DNA of 64,000 nt, taken from NCBI GenBank assembly GCA_015680685.1, contig MNCI01027123.1, forward strand, positions 411,268 to 475,267, in the 5' to 3' direction. The number at the start of each line of letters is the position of its first letter. Position 1 is the stretch's first letter. The notes under the pieces are model-generated. The model made no database searches. It saw nothing but the letters and a program-made list of their open reading frames with translations, and was not told the origin of the DNA. Source of the DNA: Gnetum montanum. Taxonomy: Eukaryota > Streptophyta > Gnetopsida > Gnetales > Gnetaceae. Made by a program: the position numbers and the translations under genes. Positions 33,960 to 45,895 of the stretch are shown here, piece after piece.

Positions 33960-34935
33960 AAACTGTGAGCAATTCACTCAAGCCAAATCTCCCAAATGAC
34001 CTCTACCCATAATGAAATCTTATGCAAGTGGCTTTGAATGATAGGTCCTTTTGTAATCATTGCCCAACACTGATCCCAGGATCCCAGTTCACATGCGCAC
34101 AAATCAAGCTACAACATTTGTAAAAAACATTCCTTGAAAAGTTATGTTGCATTTTTAACCTCCTTATAGCAAAGGATACACCAAGAGGCCATAGCAAAAC
34201 CCTATCACTAGAGTTTTTTCTAAGTAAGTATTGCATGATGAGACAACAACTAAGCAAAAAACCTCACCTTTGGTCAATAATGCAACCTCCAAATAAGATT
34301 CCATCCCCTTAGTTTGGCAAAGGATTACCTATAAAGACATGAGATCCACTATCTATCATTTGTCAAAGTAAACTATAAGGTATCTTCATGAGTTGAAGTA
34401 GAGGGGCTATGTCTTTTAAAGATGTCAAGAACTTTGATGAATTGGTCATATCTATTATCATTATAAAAGACTGATGGAATTCTTCACTACAGCCTATTGA
34501 ACCAATCCTTTACATGTGTCCTTGGACTACAATATAATAGGATGACTACTTCAGAAAAAACTTCCCATATCATTTTGTGAGGAGCTTTTCCTATCAAAAG
34601 ACCTTCCACCAGAATGTTTGGTTTTCCAAATTCCGAATGCCTTAGTGACTGAAGGAAAGTCCATTCTTTATTAATGGTTTTCCATATCTTCGAGGCTTTA
34701 GCTAGGCAAGTCCACAAATTAGGGTAGCACATCCAAAGATAATTGATCCCACGCTTGTCTACATAGGACCAAACCTCCTAAGTTAGCTTAGCAAATAGAA
34801 TGCAAGCTTACCTCTTGAAATCCCAAAGCCCACAACCACTTGCATGAATTAGGATAGCCATCTTATCCTAAGTAATCAAAGGAAATTGACAACACTCCTC
34901 TCCACCAAAACAAAGGAAATTCCTCACAACCTAAT
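33960..34935 (-). mobile_element. LINE (L1-type) 3' remnant
   Basis: On the minus strand the end of a non-LTR RT polyprotein can be traced. First comes FGGEECCQFPLIT-DKM and GLWDFKR (about 34800-34930), matching the FLWGG...PLVAWDKVC...GGLGL-DL order after LINE RT domains. An open stretch follows at 34487-34732 (KASKIWKTINKEWTF). Near 34100-34180 WCILCYKEVKNAT-LFKEC corresponds to the zf-RVT C-x2-C...H...C motif. Several stops and frameshifts; RT itself is missing, so it is a 5'-truncated or eroded copy. No target duplication was found. Confidence 0.65.
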
Positions 34936-37490
34936 TGACTTTAACATAAATTGGAATGGGGGATTGAAAACTAGTGCACTATAAATGAGAATGCTTATGT
35001 ACATTAATATTCTTGAATTTTATGAAAAAGTCAATTTGCATAAACATACACCTACCTTTTCTTACAAAAATGGAAAGAAATCAAGATTAACCTAATATCT
35101 TGCCAAAATAAGTGGCTATTTAAAAAATCTAAAGGTTCAAAAGCCTAAGTTTATATTTTCTAATTAAAAATTCAAGATGAGCATGGTAAAGAATTTTGCA
35201 TTATTTAAAACATATTGCTATTTAATTTTATTAGTAATAAATAGGTAGCCAAACCAATGCAAATTTGGTGTTTTCTTTTAAAACATTTCTTTAGTTAATT
35301 ATTTAACTCCATAGCATAATCATATTTCATAATATGAAATACCCATGACTATGTAATACTTAGCATAGATATTGAATCTATAAACAATTTAGAAGTTTTT
35401 ACAGCAATACCATTTTAAAGAAGTTTATTTATATAGTTCAATTAAAAGCTTTAATAGTGTATTAGAGGATCATAATTTAGCTAGAGCTTTACCAAGGTTT
35501 TACAAGATTGATGATCAATCATGTTCTTCCTTTTAACACTAGTCTAAATTCTTTTGAAATCATCTATATTTCAAAAAGTTAAGCATTTTCTTTAATGCTT
35601 AATTCACCCAGGTCTACTAAGTATTGATGAACTTAGATATCATTTGTCCTACATATAATATTTTTTATTTATTATTTCTACAAATGTTCTTTTGGTAAAT
35701 ATTCTAAGATGTATAGTAATAGGTTGCATGATTTTCAACTATTATTTTCAAGAGTTTTGTTTGTTGATACTTTCAACTTTAGCAAGTTTCAAAACCTAAT
35801 TTTTGTTGTCTTTATTCCCTTATACTATATATAATTTAAAAATTTTATTGTAATGTATATTTTCATCAATTTGAAAAATGATGTTAATAATAAGAAAAAT
35901 TTATAGTACATCACATGTTGAGCACTAAATAGGGGTTAAACTCTAAAACAACATGAAAAGAAAACAAATTTTAATTTTAAAGATGTCTATTCAAGTATAT
36001 ATCTTTACAGCCAATCTTGAAAAATTAGGTGAAGAAAATCAATTATTAGTTAGAATGATTCTTGCCCTAAAAAATTTTACATCACTTTAAATCATTCATG
36101 CTTGAATTTAAAATAGCAAGTAGACTTAAGGTAAAAATATAAAGTTATGATAAAGTAGAATATTCCTAGAAAGCAAGATTCACTAGAAAATGGTGGTACA
36201 TATATTGGTTCACTATTACTTTAGTGCTTAGTGGAAACATTACATTAAGAATCTTTATTGATAGTTACATATTGTTTATCAATATTATTTTCTATTTTCA
36301 TTTAATATTATTTTTATAGGATTAGTTGACTCCATTCAATGTATCTAAGAGGGTCTTTGAGGGTTTTGCATTAATTCTATTTCTTATGCACATTTGGATA
36401 ATGTCAATTTATGAAACTAGGGTTATCAAGAGGTAAATTTGTCATTCTTAGTTTACCTTAGGGTTTGATTTGAGGATATTTATGTTTTTCATATTTTTAT
36501 ATTTATTTTTCCAAGCCCATTCAAGTGTTTTCAAGGGTTTGCATCCTTCTTCAAATTCATTATAATTTGATAGTAGAATTAACTCTAAGCTTACTACCAA
36601 CTCACGCTAAAGTCATGATTAGGTTATATTGAAAGATGTTAATTTCCATTAAATTGAACACCCTAGTGGTTAACTCACAATCCTATCATGCCAATAGTCC
36701 AAAAAGGACATAATACATGGTCACTTCATAATGCACATGTTGTTATCAAACTAAAGAATCAAGCTTATGGTAGATCCATAATTAGATCACTATGCAAAGA
36801 TTTTGGCCAATGCAATAGATCATATGGTACTTGCTATAGGATTATGCCCTAAGAGCACTAGGATTACAATAGAAAAAATAGTACTACACAAAGCTTATAG
36901 TTAGGACACGACTAGTTAGCAAACTGGTAACAATAAGTGGCATAAATAGTGGTAGAGTAGTAGTAAGGTCATGATCGTAAGTTTTAGGCATGATGACGAG
37001 AGTCAAAAATTGAGAGAGGTATTATTTAGAATGTCTTTTTTGATCTACATCCTTGTTGAATTTTATAAATATCCATCATCTAATAACCTAGATTTGTTGA
37101 CTAACAGTGTTAGTACTTCATGTAGATGTTTTAATCATTATAATATCTTAAATTCTAATAACTAACAAATAATTTAATATGAATAATATTAAGAAGCTAG
37201 CATCAAAGGATGTGGGAATCAATAGGTTGTTAAAAATCCTAAAGATGGATTAAAATTCCCTTCTATTAATTATAGCAATGAACTCTATATTTGATGAATC
37301 CCAACTTGGATTATAGAGAGAGATTAGGATTTGCTCCCTTATCCCTTAGGAAGGTTGGACTTCTTTAAAATAATCATAGTTTTAGGATAATTTCACACAA
37401 ATAAACTATAATCATTGGTTGAAAGATAATTAAAATCTAAAATGTAGTAGGCCTACAAATTGTGGAATGTTAATTAGTGAAAAGTGCACA
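34936..37490. other. AT-rich intergenic DNA
   Basis: About 2.5 kb without a credible gene; the only open frame above 60 codons (36971-37165) has no motif. Confidence 0.6.
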
Positions 37491-37650
37491 TGACAATTAG
37501 ATCACATGATTCATAGAGTGTGGTAGCATCCTTGTCGATGCATCTTAGTTCACCACCACACTCTAGAGTGTGATCACATGAAAAGTAGCATCCTTGACAA
37601 TTAGATCACATGATTCATAGAGTGTAGATTAATAGAGTGTGGATAATAAT
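37491..37650 (+). repeat. Rearranged repeats at the left border of element D
   Basis: A 31-bp sequence starting TGACAATTAGATCACATG is present identically at 37491-37521 and 37595-37625. Between the copies, TAGCATCCTTGTCGATGCAT and the following CTTAGTTC (37523-37551) repeat a stretch found inside the adjacent LTR near 37704-37731. An inverted repeat CACTCTAGAGTG lies at about 37558-37569. Confidence 0.85.
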
Positions 37651-38632
37651 TGATGAATCATTAGTTGGCTGAGATATCGTAGATGCTACATCACATCTGT
37701 GTTGTAGCATCCTTGTCGATGCATCTTAGTTCGTTGTTATGTCGTGGATGTGATGTTGCAACTATTTGAAAAAAAGTCAATTTTTTTCACCTATGATATC
37801 ATGACTATGATATCGTATCTACGGTGTCATATCTATGATGTCATATATCCAATATCATAGCACATGCTACAACATCATAGATATAATATTGTGGGATGTG
37901 TGCAACCTATAAATGCAATACTTGGATGCATGGATCCTTCATTTCATAGTTTTAGCAATACAACGAATGGCCACAGTGTGGTGTTGAGTAATTGTATGAA
38001 ATCTATATTCAAGTGAAGTGTACTTTGACAAAGTTCATGTTCAAACATAAAGATCAAGATTTTTTTCATCATTGCAGCATCCACTTAGCTTTACTATTTT
38101 ACTTAGCATAGTTTTTACTATTTTCATAGTTTAATCAATTACATTTCCAAGTACTTTACTTGTTCATTAGTAAAGCGGAATGTGTACAACTAGTTTTGAG
38201 CATTTAAGTATAATCATTTGGTAATCCCAGTAGTGTTACTGCTTGGTTTTCCTAGTAGTATAATGCTTGGTAATTTAGTAATGGTTACATGATCCTAAGA
38301 TGTGTATGGTAAGCTAGGACCGAATGCTCATCACTCTAGGCTAGAGTAGATTTACATTACCATCATTACTTAGACTTAGAATTAAATTTCATTCTTACTT
38401 ATGTTTATCACTAGGAGTAATCAGGCCCTAACAACATTAATTATCATATGCCTCACTTTGGACTAAACCATACCTAACAAAGCTACCACTAGTCCCAGTG
38501 GGAAGTAGCATCTTATGATCAATGCTTAATAATCTAGATGCCACCACTAGTCCCATCCATGGAATTTAACTAGATCATGCATGAATGCTTGTGATTCGTA
38601 TGGTTGGACATTGGGGTACCCACTACTCATCA
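37651..38632 (+). repeat. Element D 5' LTR
   Basis: Starts TGATGAATCA, ends TCATCA next to the primer site. U3 is full of short palindromes of the ATGATATCAT type (37780-37890). A TATAAAT box is at 37908-37914, followed by the CTTGGATGCATGG stretch shared with the other LTRs of the family. Confidence 0.88.
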
Positions 38633-38651
38633 TTGGCATCATTGTCAAGGA
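38633..38651 (+). other. Primer binding site of element D
   Basis: TTGGCATCATTGTCAAGGA directly after the LTR is a decayed form of the Athila-type site complementary to tRNA-Asp (TGGCGCCGTTGCC as I recall it). Confidence 0.55.
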
Positions 38652-38789
38652 TGGTGCTAGTTATCTAGATTAATTATATTATACACAATTGCTATAAATG
38701 TATTAATGATCTATCTTTTAGAAAACATCAATATTTTAAGTCACACACATTATCAAAAAAAAACCATATCTTCTTCACATAAAATCCAA

Positions 38790-40915
38790 TAATGCATCAC
38801 ATGATGAAAACACTAGTTGGAGAAATGATAGGATCTATACTAAGGAAAAGTGGAGTAAAGAACCACAAGTAGGGATTTCCTATGCTCATTTAGACCCTTA
38901 CTACACTCAAAGACTATGTTCAACTAATGCAAATAATTCTAGAGGAGATGAATTAACTCCTAGAACAAGGAGGACCTCAAGGCCTAGGGCCTCCTCCAAA
39001 CCTAAAAGAGATACTTCAAGGGACTAAAGGGAAAAATATGAGAGACATGGTGATTCTCCCAATTCACCATCTTCCTCTTCCTCTTCCACATATAGTTTTG
39101 ATGAAGATGAACGTAGGTATAGAGATAGAGATACAATAAGGGGTCAAGATGAAGATAGGAATAGAAATAGACAAGATCATCAAATTGAGCATAGACAAGA
39201 TCATCATAATCAAACAAATAGAAATAGAAATAAAAATTGTCACCACAACATGTCTGACAATGATGAACCTTTATTGGCTACTAGAAGCATGACATAGATA
39301 ACAGAGGTAGTTAGCATACCCCACAGGCATCAAAGGGAAAGTCGCATCAAAAGGCTTGATATGAATAACATCCCTAAATTTAAGGGAGGCTATAACTCTA
39401 ATCCACAACATCACTTACATGCTTTTCATGATGTTTGCACCTTGCAAAACATTGAGAGTAAGTGGCAAAATTTTAAGCTTTTCCTAGGACACTAGTTGAC
39501 AAAGCTGAAAGTTGGTATAGATCATTGAAACTAGATTCAATCCATCAATGGTCTACAATGCTGAAACTCTTCAACAAGAAATACCAAACCTATGCAAGAG
39601 TGTCCAACCTAAGAAAGAAAATCCAAGAATGGAGGCAAGAAAAACATGAATCATTGGATGTGGCCTTAAATAGATACTATTCACTACTACATGGATGTCC
39701 ATGCCATGATTTCTCTCAAAAAGAGTAACTTTTCCACATCATAGATGGGCTTCATAACCAAACAAGGGAGACCCTTGGGATTTATGCCCAAGGTTTGTTA
39801 TTTGAATTAAAAGCCCATCAGATACAAAGGCTAGTTGAGTAGGTGGCAAAAGAAGAAGGAGAGCTATGTCAACGAGAGAATGTAGAGGAATATAATAGGG
39901 ACCTAACTCTTCAAAAGAAGAGTTTCCATATCTATGATGAGGGAAAAGGGGTAGATCTTGATGAGATGATTTCACAACAAACCTTGCCAATACACAAGTC
40001 TATTGTTGAGCTTGAAGCAAGGATATATGAGGTGTGGTAGTTGATAAATGAAAAAGTTACAACTTACATGAAAACCTTAGAGGAGAGGGCAATACAAAAA
40101 GGATCAAGTGAGAAAAAGAAGAAGAGGAAAAAGACCAAAGAAATAGGTAGGAACATGTATTGGAAAAAAGGGAAAATAGCTGTAGAAGGAGAGGCTATAG
40201 ACTCAACCACAAAAGAGGATGATGAATGAGAAATCTACCAATATGACCATCCAAAGGGCTATTGCCCAATCATGTTACATCTACAAGAGTTTGGGGATTT
40301 TTCTTTGAATCCCAAGTTCATACAAAAGAAAATGCCTAGGAAATTACCTTACTCACAAGGTAATTATGGATAGTCCTACAATCAACCATACTATACTTAT
40401 GGGACTTCTTATCAACATAAAAACTACTATCACTCACAGTGGTAAAACCCATGGCCATGTGGGATGCAATTAAAAAATCAACAGTACTCTTATTACCAGC
40501 CGAAGCCATATGAATATTATGTTCAACAACCTATTTCTTCATATGGTTCTACTTCTTCTAACTAAAACCACTACTACCACTCTTTCGAATGTCATCAACC
40601 CACAACATCTCCTGTGGGATCACCATCTCAAACCCCTTATCCTTCATTACATTCTCAATATTATCATACTTTTCTCCACCGTATGTCACCACCAATAACA
40701 CAAGAAGGATTAGCACCACAACATCAACAACAGAATGCCACTTATGCTATGAACATACACATAAATGATAATGCTAGTAGACCTCAAACACCATCTCGAA
40801 AATGTTCTTTATTTAGGACAATTTCCACACATGAGCACAAAACTTGTAGACCTACTAGCTCATTAAAACTAGCACAAGGCCAACCTAGTGCAACACCTTT
40901 TTCACCAAAATAATA
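38790..40915 (+). pseudogene. gag: Element D gag
   Basis: The N-terminal part is rich in Ser, Arg and Asp (SSSSSSTYSFDEDERRYRD, 39060-39125) and in Asn/Gln/His. The capsid region begins NPQHHLHAFHDVCTLQNIES (39400-39455), as in element F and element A, and runs through SINGLQ/KKIQEWRQEKHESLDVAL (39600-39665). A charged helical stretch follows (VAKEEGELCQRE). The nucleocapsid block YQYDHPKGYCPIM with LHLQEFG is at about 40235-40300. A Tyr/Gln/Pro-rich tail is open to 40913. Several stops and frame changes. Confidence 0.82.
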
Positions 40916-41175
40916 TCTCCCAATTCTACACAAGGGCCAACACCCATTACCATTTCAATGCAAAACATAATAGATGAACCTATCACTATGGAGATACAGG
41001 TAATTCCATGCATCACTAATAATGATAAAGGGTGCAATTAAGGGTTGAAAGTTTAAAATATTAACATGATCCCTATACCAACTCACAATAGATGTGAAAA
41101 TAAGTAAGTGGACAAATCGAAGCATGGGCCACTAAACCAAAAGATACCCAATGGCTATAAATTAAGAACCTAAAC

Positions 41176-41478
41176 ATGTCTAAAACATGCATGGAAACAT
41201 CTAAACCACTTATTAATTCCCATTCTAAGAAAATGACCCCAACTAAGAACTTACAAATGGAAATACTAAACCAAAATCATACACCATTAGAAAGAGGTTC
41301 TAAATACTTAGATGATAAAAATTCAATTACAAACATGATTACATGGGATGATAATAGAAAAACTAAATCATTCAAGATGATAAGTAAGAAACCTCTAGTG
41401 TATGATCTAGGGGAACTAGGATGCATTTTCCGAACACTTGCCCATGAGTTCAGTTGTGGGGGAGATATCTCATCCTAA
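41176..41478 (+). pseudogene. Conserved post-gag ORF shared by elements D and F
   Basis: A 100-codon frame ending in LGELGCIFRTLAHEFSCGGD. Element F has the same segment after its protease (60040-60345): SKICME, KNLDDQN, ITWDNNK, SRVYDLRDLESIS and HEFSHGGDALS. The match extends over the whole ORF. Element A has no such segment, since its pol genes occupy that place. I recognise no domain. In D the protease that should precede it is lost or never existed. Confidence 0.55.
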
Positions 41479-44240
41479 TTCAGGAATTAATAAATGCTTT
41501 CTAATTTTTTGTGTTACAATTATTTTTGTATTTCTAATTTCTTGTTATAATTTTTCACATTTTTTTATACTTTTCAATTTCTTAACAATTTCTTAATTCT
41601 TTCACATTTTTCAATTCTTTAATGATTTTTTATTCTTTTACATTTTTCATTCTTTTCATCTTTTTCTTACTTTTTTTCATTTTCTTTGTAAATATTTTTA
41701 ATTGCTAATAAAACACACCAAGAATAAGGCAAGATGTAGTCCAATAAGATGAATATTTCTCTATGTTATCAAGTTATAAGGGACTAATTATTTGTACAGT
41801 GAGACCACAACATTCATCCATCCATTCCATTAATAAGAGGTTCTTACCATGGCCACAATGATATTCTTTCAATCACAAAACTAAGAATAAACTTATGATC
41901 ATTATGCCTAGACTGAAAAGTGATGAACCACGTGGGAATGTCAAGGGTGTGACATCAAGGGGATTTGTGGATTCTCTTGGATCACTTCTATTAGTCCTAT
42001 CCTATTGCTTATATTGTCTTATATCCCTATAGATCTAACAAAAAATGAGAGTAAGAGTAAAATAAGTGCTACATTACCATGTCACTAGAAAGACATGTGA
42101 TGAGTTATGAATTGGTTGGCCCCAATATTAGATATGTGATATTAGGTCCCAAGAAATGATGTCATATATCAAATATCATCTCTTTCATGCTAGCCTATAA
42201 ATACAGCACTTAGGTGCATGGTTGAGAGATAGAAAGGATAGTGTTTAGTTCTTAGTTTTTGATAGTCTTTCTTAGATTTCTGCATTTCCCATGGCATGCC
42301 TGCAATGTGATGTTTGTAATCATATGGCACCTTTGCTCGAGTGTGATGTACTTGAACACATTACATGACTGGAAATAAAGATTGAGATTACTCCCATCAT
42401 TGCCACATTCACTTAGATTTATTATTACTTTAATTATTTAATTCTTTAATTAATTACTATTTTCTTTAGTTAATGTTTCCATTTATTGCTATTTACTATT
42501 CCTATCATTAAGTGGAATGAGTACAACTTAATCACGAGCACTTAAGTGTAAGTACTCGGTAATCCAACAATGTATTATTTGGCACACCCAATGATGTATG
42601 CTTGGCAATTCTAGCAGTAGTTACATGAAGTCCAAGGCATGTACGGACAATTAGAAATGAATACTCATCACATGTAGGCTAGTTTAGATTTTACTTTTCA
42701 TTGTTCATTAACTTAATTAATTTATCTCTTTATTGTCATTAGGATTAGCATAGGATTAGACAACATCATATACCTCACTTTGGACTAAACCATACATGAC
42801 AAAGCTACCACTAGTCCAAGTGGAAGATAATGAATTGTGATTAAAGCATAACGATCTAGATTCCACAACTAGTTTCATCCATGAAATTCGACTGGACCAT
42901 GTGTGAACGTTTGTGATTTGTATGGTTGGGTGTAGGGGTATCTTGCTACTCATCAACATGTTACCCATGCTTGAAGGTAGTCCTTTGGTAAGGTTAACAC
43001 AGTTAAAAAATAAAATAAATGCACCAAAATAAATTTTTGGGTATTCTACTAGAAAGACATGTTACCCATGCCTGAAGGTAGGTGGCTTCTAAGGAATCTA
43101 AAAATAAATAAAAAGTGAAATTAATAAACTCCTCCATTTCCCAATGGTAATACTCCTTGAAATAGTGGTAGTCTTATGGTTGTAACTCTTAGAGATGAAA
43201 TAATGTGATGTCACTGGAAAGTGGTTTGAACTTGGTTTGAATCTTGAAAAGAAGGGCTAATGATTACTTTAACCATTAATAACACACAAGAATTCATTAT
43301 GCCTATGGTAAGATACCTCATGTCCCAAGTTCAACAATCCTTTCTCTGGTCCATCTCACCTCACTGTATTATTAATCATAACTTATGGTTTTGTATAATA
43401 TAAAGTTATTTTCCCAATCTTGCAATATAACATGTGTGTTTTGCTAGACAGGTATGTCTTACATTCAACTCCTGGAGTGCCTAAGAACACTTGAGGTGTG
43501 GTTATACAAGGGCACTAAGGGCTGGAGCCTGATTTAAGGAGGATCCACTTGTATAAATTTTGTGTTTCATACTTTCCAAGAAATTCCACATCATCTTGTG
43601 CCTTCCAAAACATCTATTAAACTTTCCATATCATCTAATAATTTGTCTTTACATTAGAAATTCATTATCCATTTCTTATCCATACCATAAAATTTTGTTG
43701 CTTGATATTCCTTCTTCATGAACCTTGAATGTCAAATTTTCAAAAACTATGCATCACTAATGATCATGATCTTCTAGATAAACTTTATATCTTATACAAA
43801 TTTCATCTGACTCATTTTTTCCAAGAAAAATCAATGAAAAATTTGAACTTTTTAGCAATGATGTCATAGTTAATGGATATACATGCAAGAGTTAGCGAAA
43901 TTTTTCATTTCTCTCATTTGTAGCAAGAGGTTTTTTTTTTTTTTTTGTAGTTTTTCCATAGCCCTCTTGCACACTAGTTTCCAAAGTCCATAACTTCATC
44001 CTCGTAGCTCCAATTTTCAAAATTCTTAAATCCTGTTGATCCTAGAGCACTCAAATTAGTCATGGGAGGAGGGTGCTTTATGTGATATAAGCCAAAATTT
44101 GAAAATTTGAGCCAAAAATTATTAACGCTAGAAGATACTATAAAGGGTAAGTACACAGAAATAATAAGAATCTTAATGTTAATCAATAAAAACAAGGCCA
44201 AAAAGATTTAGATCATACTCCTAATAAACTATACCAACTA
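41479..44240 (+). other. Element D 3' UTR with inserted solo LTR
   Basis: T-rich start (41500-41700), then the conserved blocks: AGAAAGACATG (split by the solo LTR at 42098) continuing TTACCCATGC at 42961, a second full copy at 43047-43080, and GGAGGATCCACTTG near 43540. The layout is collinear with 60346-62563 of element F. No gene seen. Confidence 0.75.
42099..42955 (+). repeat. Solo LTR of the same Athila-like family
   Basis: 857 bp starting TGATGAGTT and ending TCATCA, with a perfect 5-bp duplication ACATG on both sides (42094-42098 and 42956-42960). Removing it restores GAAAGACATG-TTACCCATGC, exactly the block found intact at 43047 and in other elements, which proves the borders. It contains a TATAAATAC box near 42202. 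No internal sequence is present, so it arose by LTR-LTR recombination. Confidence 0.93.
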
Positions 44241-44660
44241 TTTTAGGCCATAATAAGCAAGAAAATAATAACCGAGAGTATGAGAAGGATTATGAACAAC
44301 TAAGCATCGATGAAGAAATTTTGGTAATCCTAAACTCTTGATTAACTATAGATGGTCTTGAAGAGGATACTAGAAGGAAGGCCTTCACAACTTGGAAGCT
44401 ATAAAGATGCAACTCCAAGCCTCTCCATTATGGCCCACACTAACCAACGGTGGTGAATGGAACTTTGGAGAAACATACTAATTCTGGTGAAATACAAATT
44501 CCTATGCAATAGTTAAAATCAAAGGAGTCTTTATGTCATACTTAGTAGAAAGACCATATGGAAAAAGAAGACAAGAATAGAAGAGGAAAAAATTTTCAGA
44601 AGCCTAACAACAAAGGGAAGAAGCTAATGGAAGAGCCATCAATGCCTGAAATATGAACTA
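44240..44660 (+). pseudogene. Element D extra ORF remnant
   Basis: SPLWPTLTNGGEWNFGETY followed by FW (44420-44490) matches LPLWPILSNNEEWYLGETYK in element F (62895-62960). Only the first part of that ORF is left before the 3' LTR. Position between coding region and 3' LTR is that of the Athila env-like gene, but nothing env-like is visible. Confidence 0.6.
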
Positions 44661-44848
44661 CATCAAGCCACTTCAATTTTTTTTTATTTTGTCATGTAAC
44701 TGTGCAATTTTTGTACACACCACTGTGACACTTAGAGTCAATTAGTAGTTAGAGTCAATCAATAATCTCATACAATCCCAATTTTGTAAAGAAAGCTTAG
44801 TCCTATCTTGTTAACTCAAGGATGAGTTTTTAATCAGTTGTGGGTGTA

Positions 44849-45890
44849 TGATGAATCATCAATTGGCTAAGATATCGTAGATGTTATGTCATAGATGCTA
44901 CATCACATCTACATTTTAGCATCACTATTGGTGCATCTCAGTTGGTTGTTGTATCATAGATGCTACATCACATCTACAATGTTGTAGATGTGATGTCACA
45001 ATTATTTGAAAAAAAAAAGTTAATTTTCCTTCACTTATAATATCGTAACTATGATGTTGTATATTCAATATTGTAGCACATGCTATGACATCATAGATCT
45101 GATATCACAAGATGTGTGCAACCTATAAATACAACACTTGGATGCATAGATCCACATAATTTTCATTCCATCCTTAGGTAGATTCTTGCAATTTTGTTTC
45201 ATAGATTTAGTGATAGCGTGAATGCCTGCAGTGTGGTGTTGAGAAGTTGTATGAAATATTTATTTGTGTGAAGTGTACTTGGGCACAATTCATGTTCAAA
45301 AATAAAGATCAAGAATTTTTTCATCATTGCAACATCCACTTAGTTTTACTATTTTACTTAGCATAGTTTTTACTATTTTCTTAGTTTAATCGTTTACATT
45401 TCCAAGAACTCTAGTTTCCTTATTCATTAGTAAAGTAGAATGAGTATGACTAGTTTAGAGCATTTAAGTGTAATCATTTGGTAATCCCAGTAGTGTTATT
45501 ACTTTGTTCATCCAATAGTAGAATGCTTGGTAACCCAGTAACAATTACATGAGTCCAAGACGTGTACGATAAGCTAGGACTAGATACTCATCACTCTAGG
45601 CTAAAGTAGATTTACATTATCATTACTTATACTTTGAATTAAATTTCATTCCTAATTATGTTTATTTCTAAGAGAAATTAGGGCCTAAAGACATCAATTA
45701 TCATATGCCTCACTTTAGACTAAACCGTACGTGACAAAGCTACTGCTAGTCCAAGTGGGAAGACAACATCCTATGATCAATGCTTAACAATCTAGATGCT
45801 ACAGCTAGTCCCATCCATAGAATTTGACCAAACTATGCATGAACGCTTATGATTCATATGGTTGGACATAGGGGTACTTGCCGCTCATTC
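44849..45890 (+). repeat. Element D 3' LTR
   Basis: Begins TGATGAATCA after GTGGGTGTA and aligns with 37651-38632 along its length, including the CCTATAAATAC box near 45127. The end reads CTCATTC followed by ATAAT, where the 5' LTR has CTCATCA; two substitutions explain it. About 60 bases longer than the 5' LTR, partly because the GTAGATGCTACATCACATCTAC motif-bearing stretch is duplicated in U3. Confidence 0.85.
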
Positions 45891-45895
45891 ATAAT

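Larger units (their letters stand above)
37651..45890 (+). mobile_element. Element D: Athila-related element without pol
   Basis: Two LTRs (37651-38632 and 44849-45890) in direct orientation flank gag, a short conserved ORF, a 3' UTR and a remnant of the extra ORF. No protease, RT, RNase H or integrase motif is present between gag and the 3' UTR. The 5-bp sequence ATAAT precedes the left LTR (37646-37650) and follows the right one (45891-45895). The element must have been non-autonomous. A solo LTR has inserted into it at 42099. Confidence 0.85.

Noticed and set aside
39002-39246. Minus-strand frames of 60-71 codons rich in Tyr, Leu and Ile
   Set aside because: Complement of the Arg/Asp/Asn-rich part of gag of element D; shadows.
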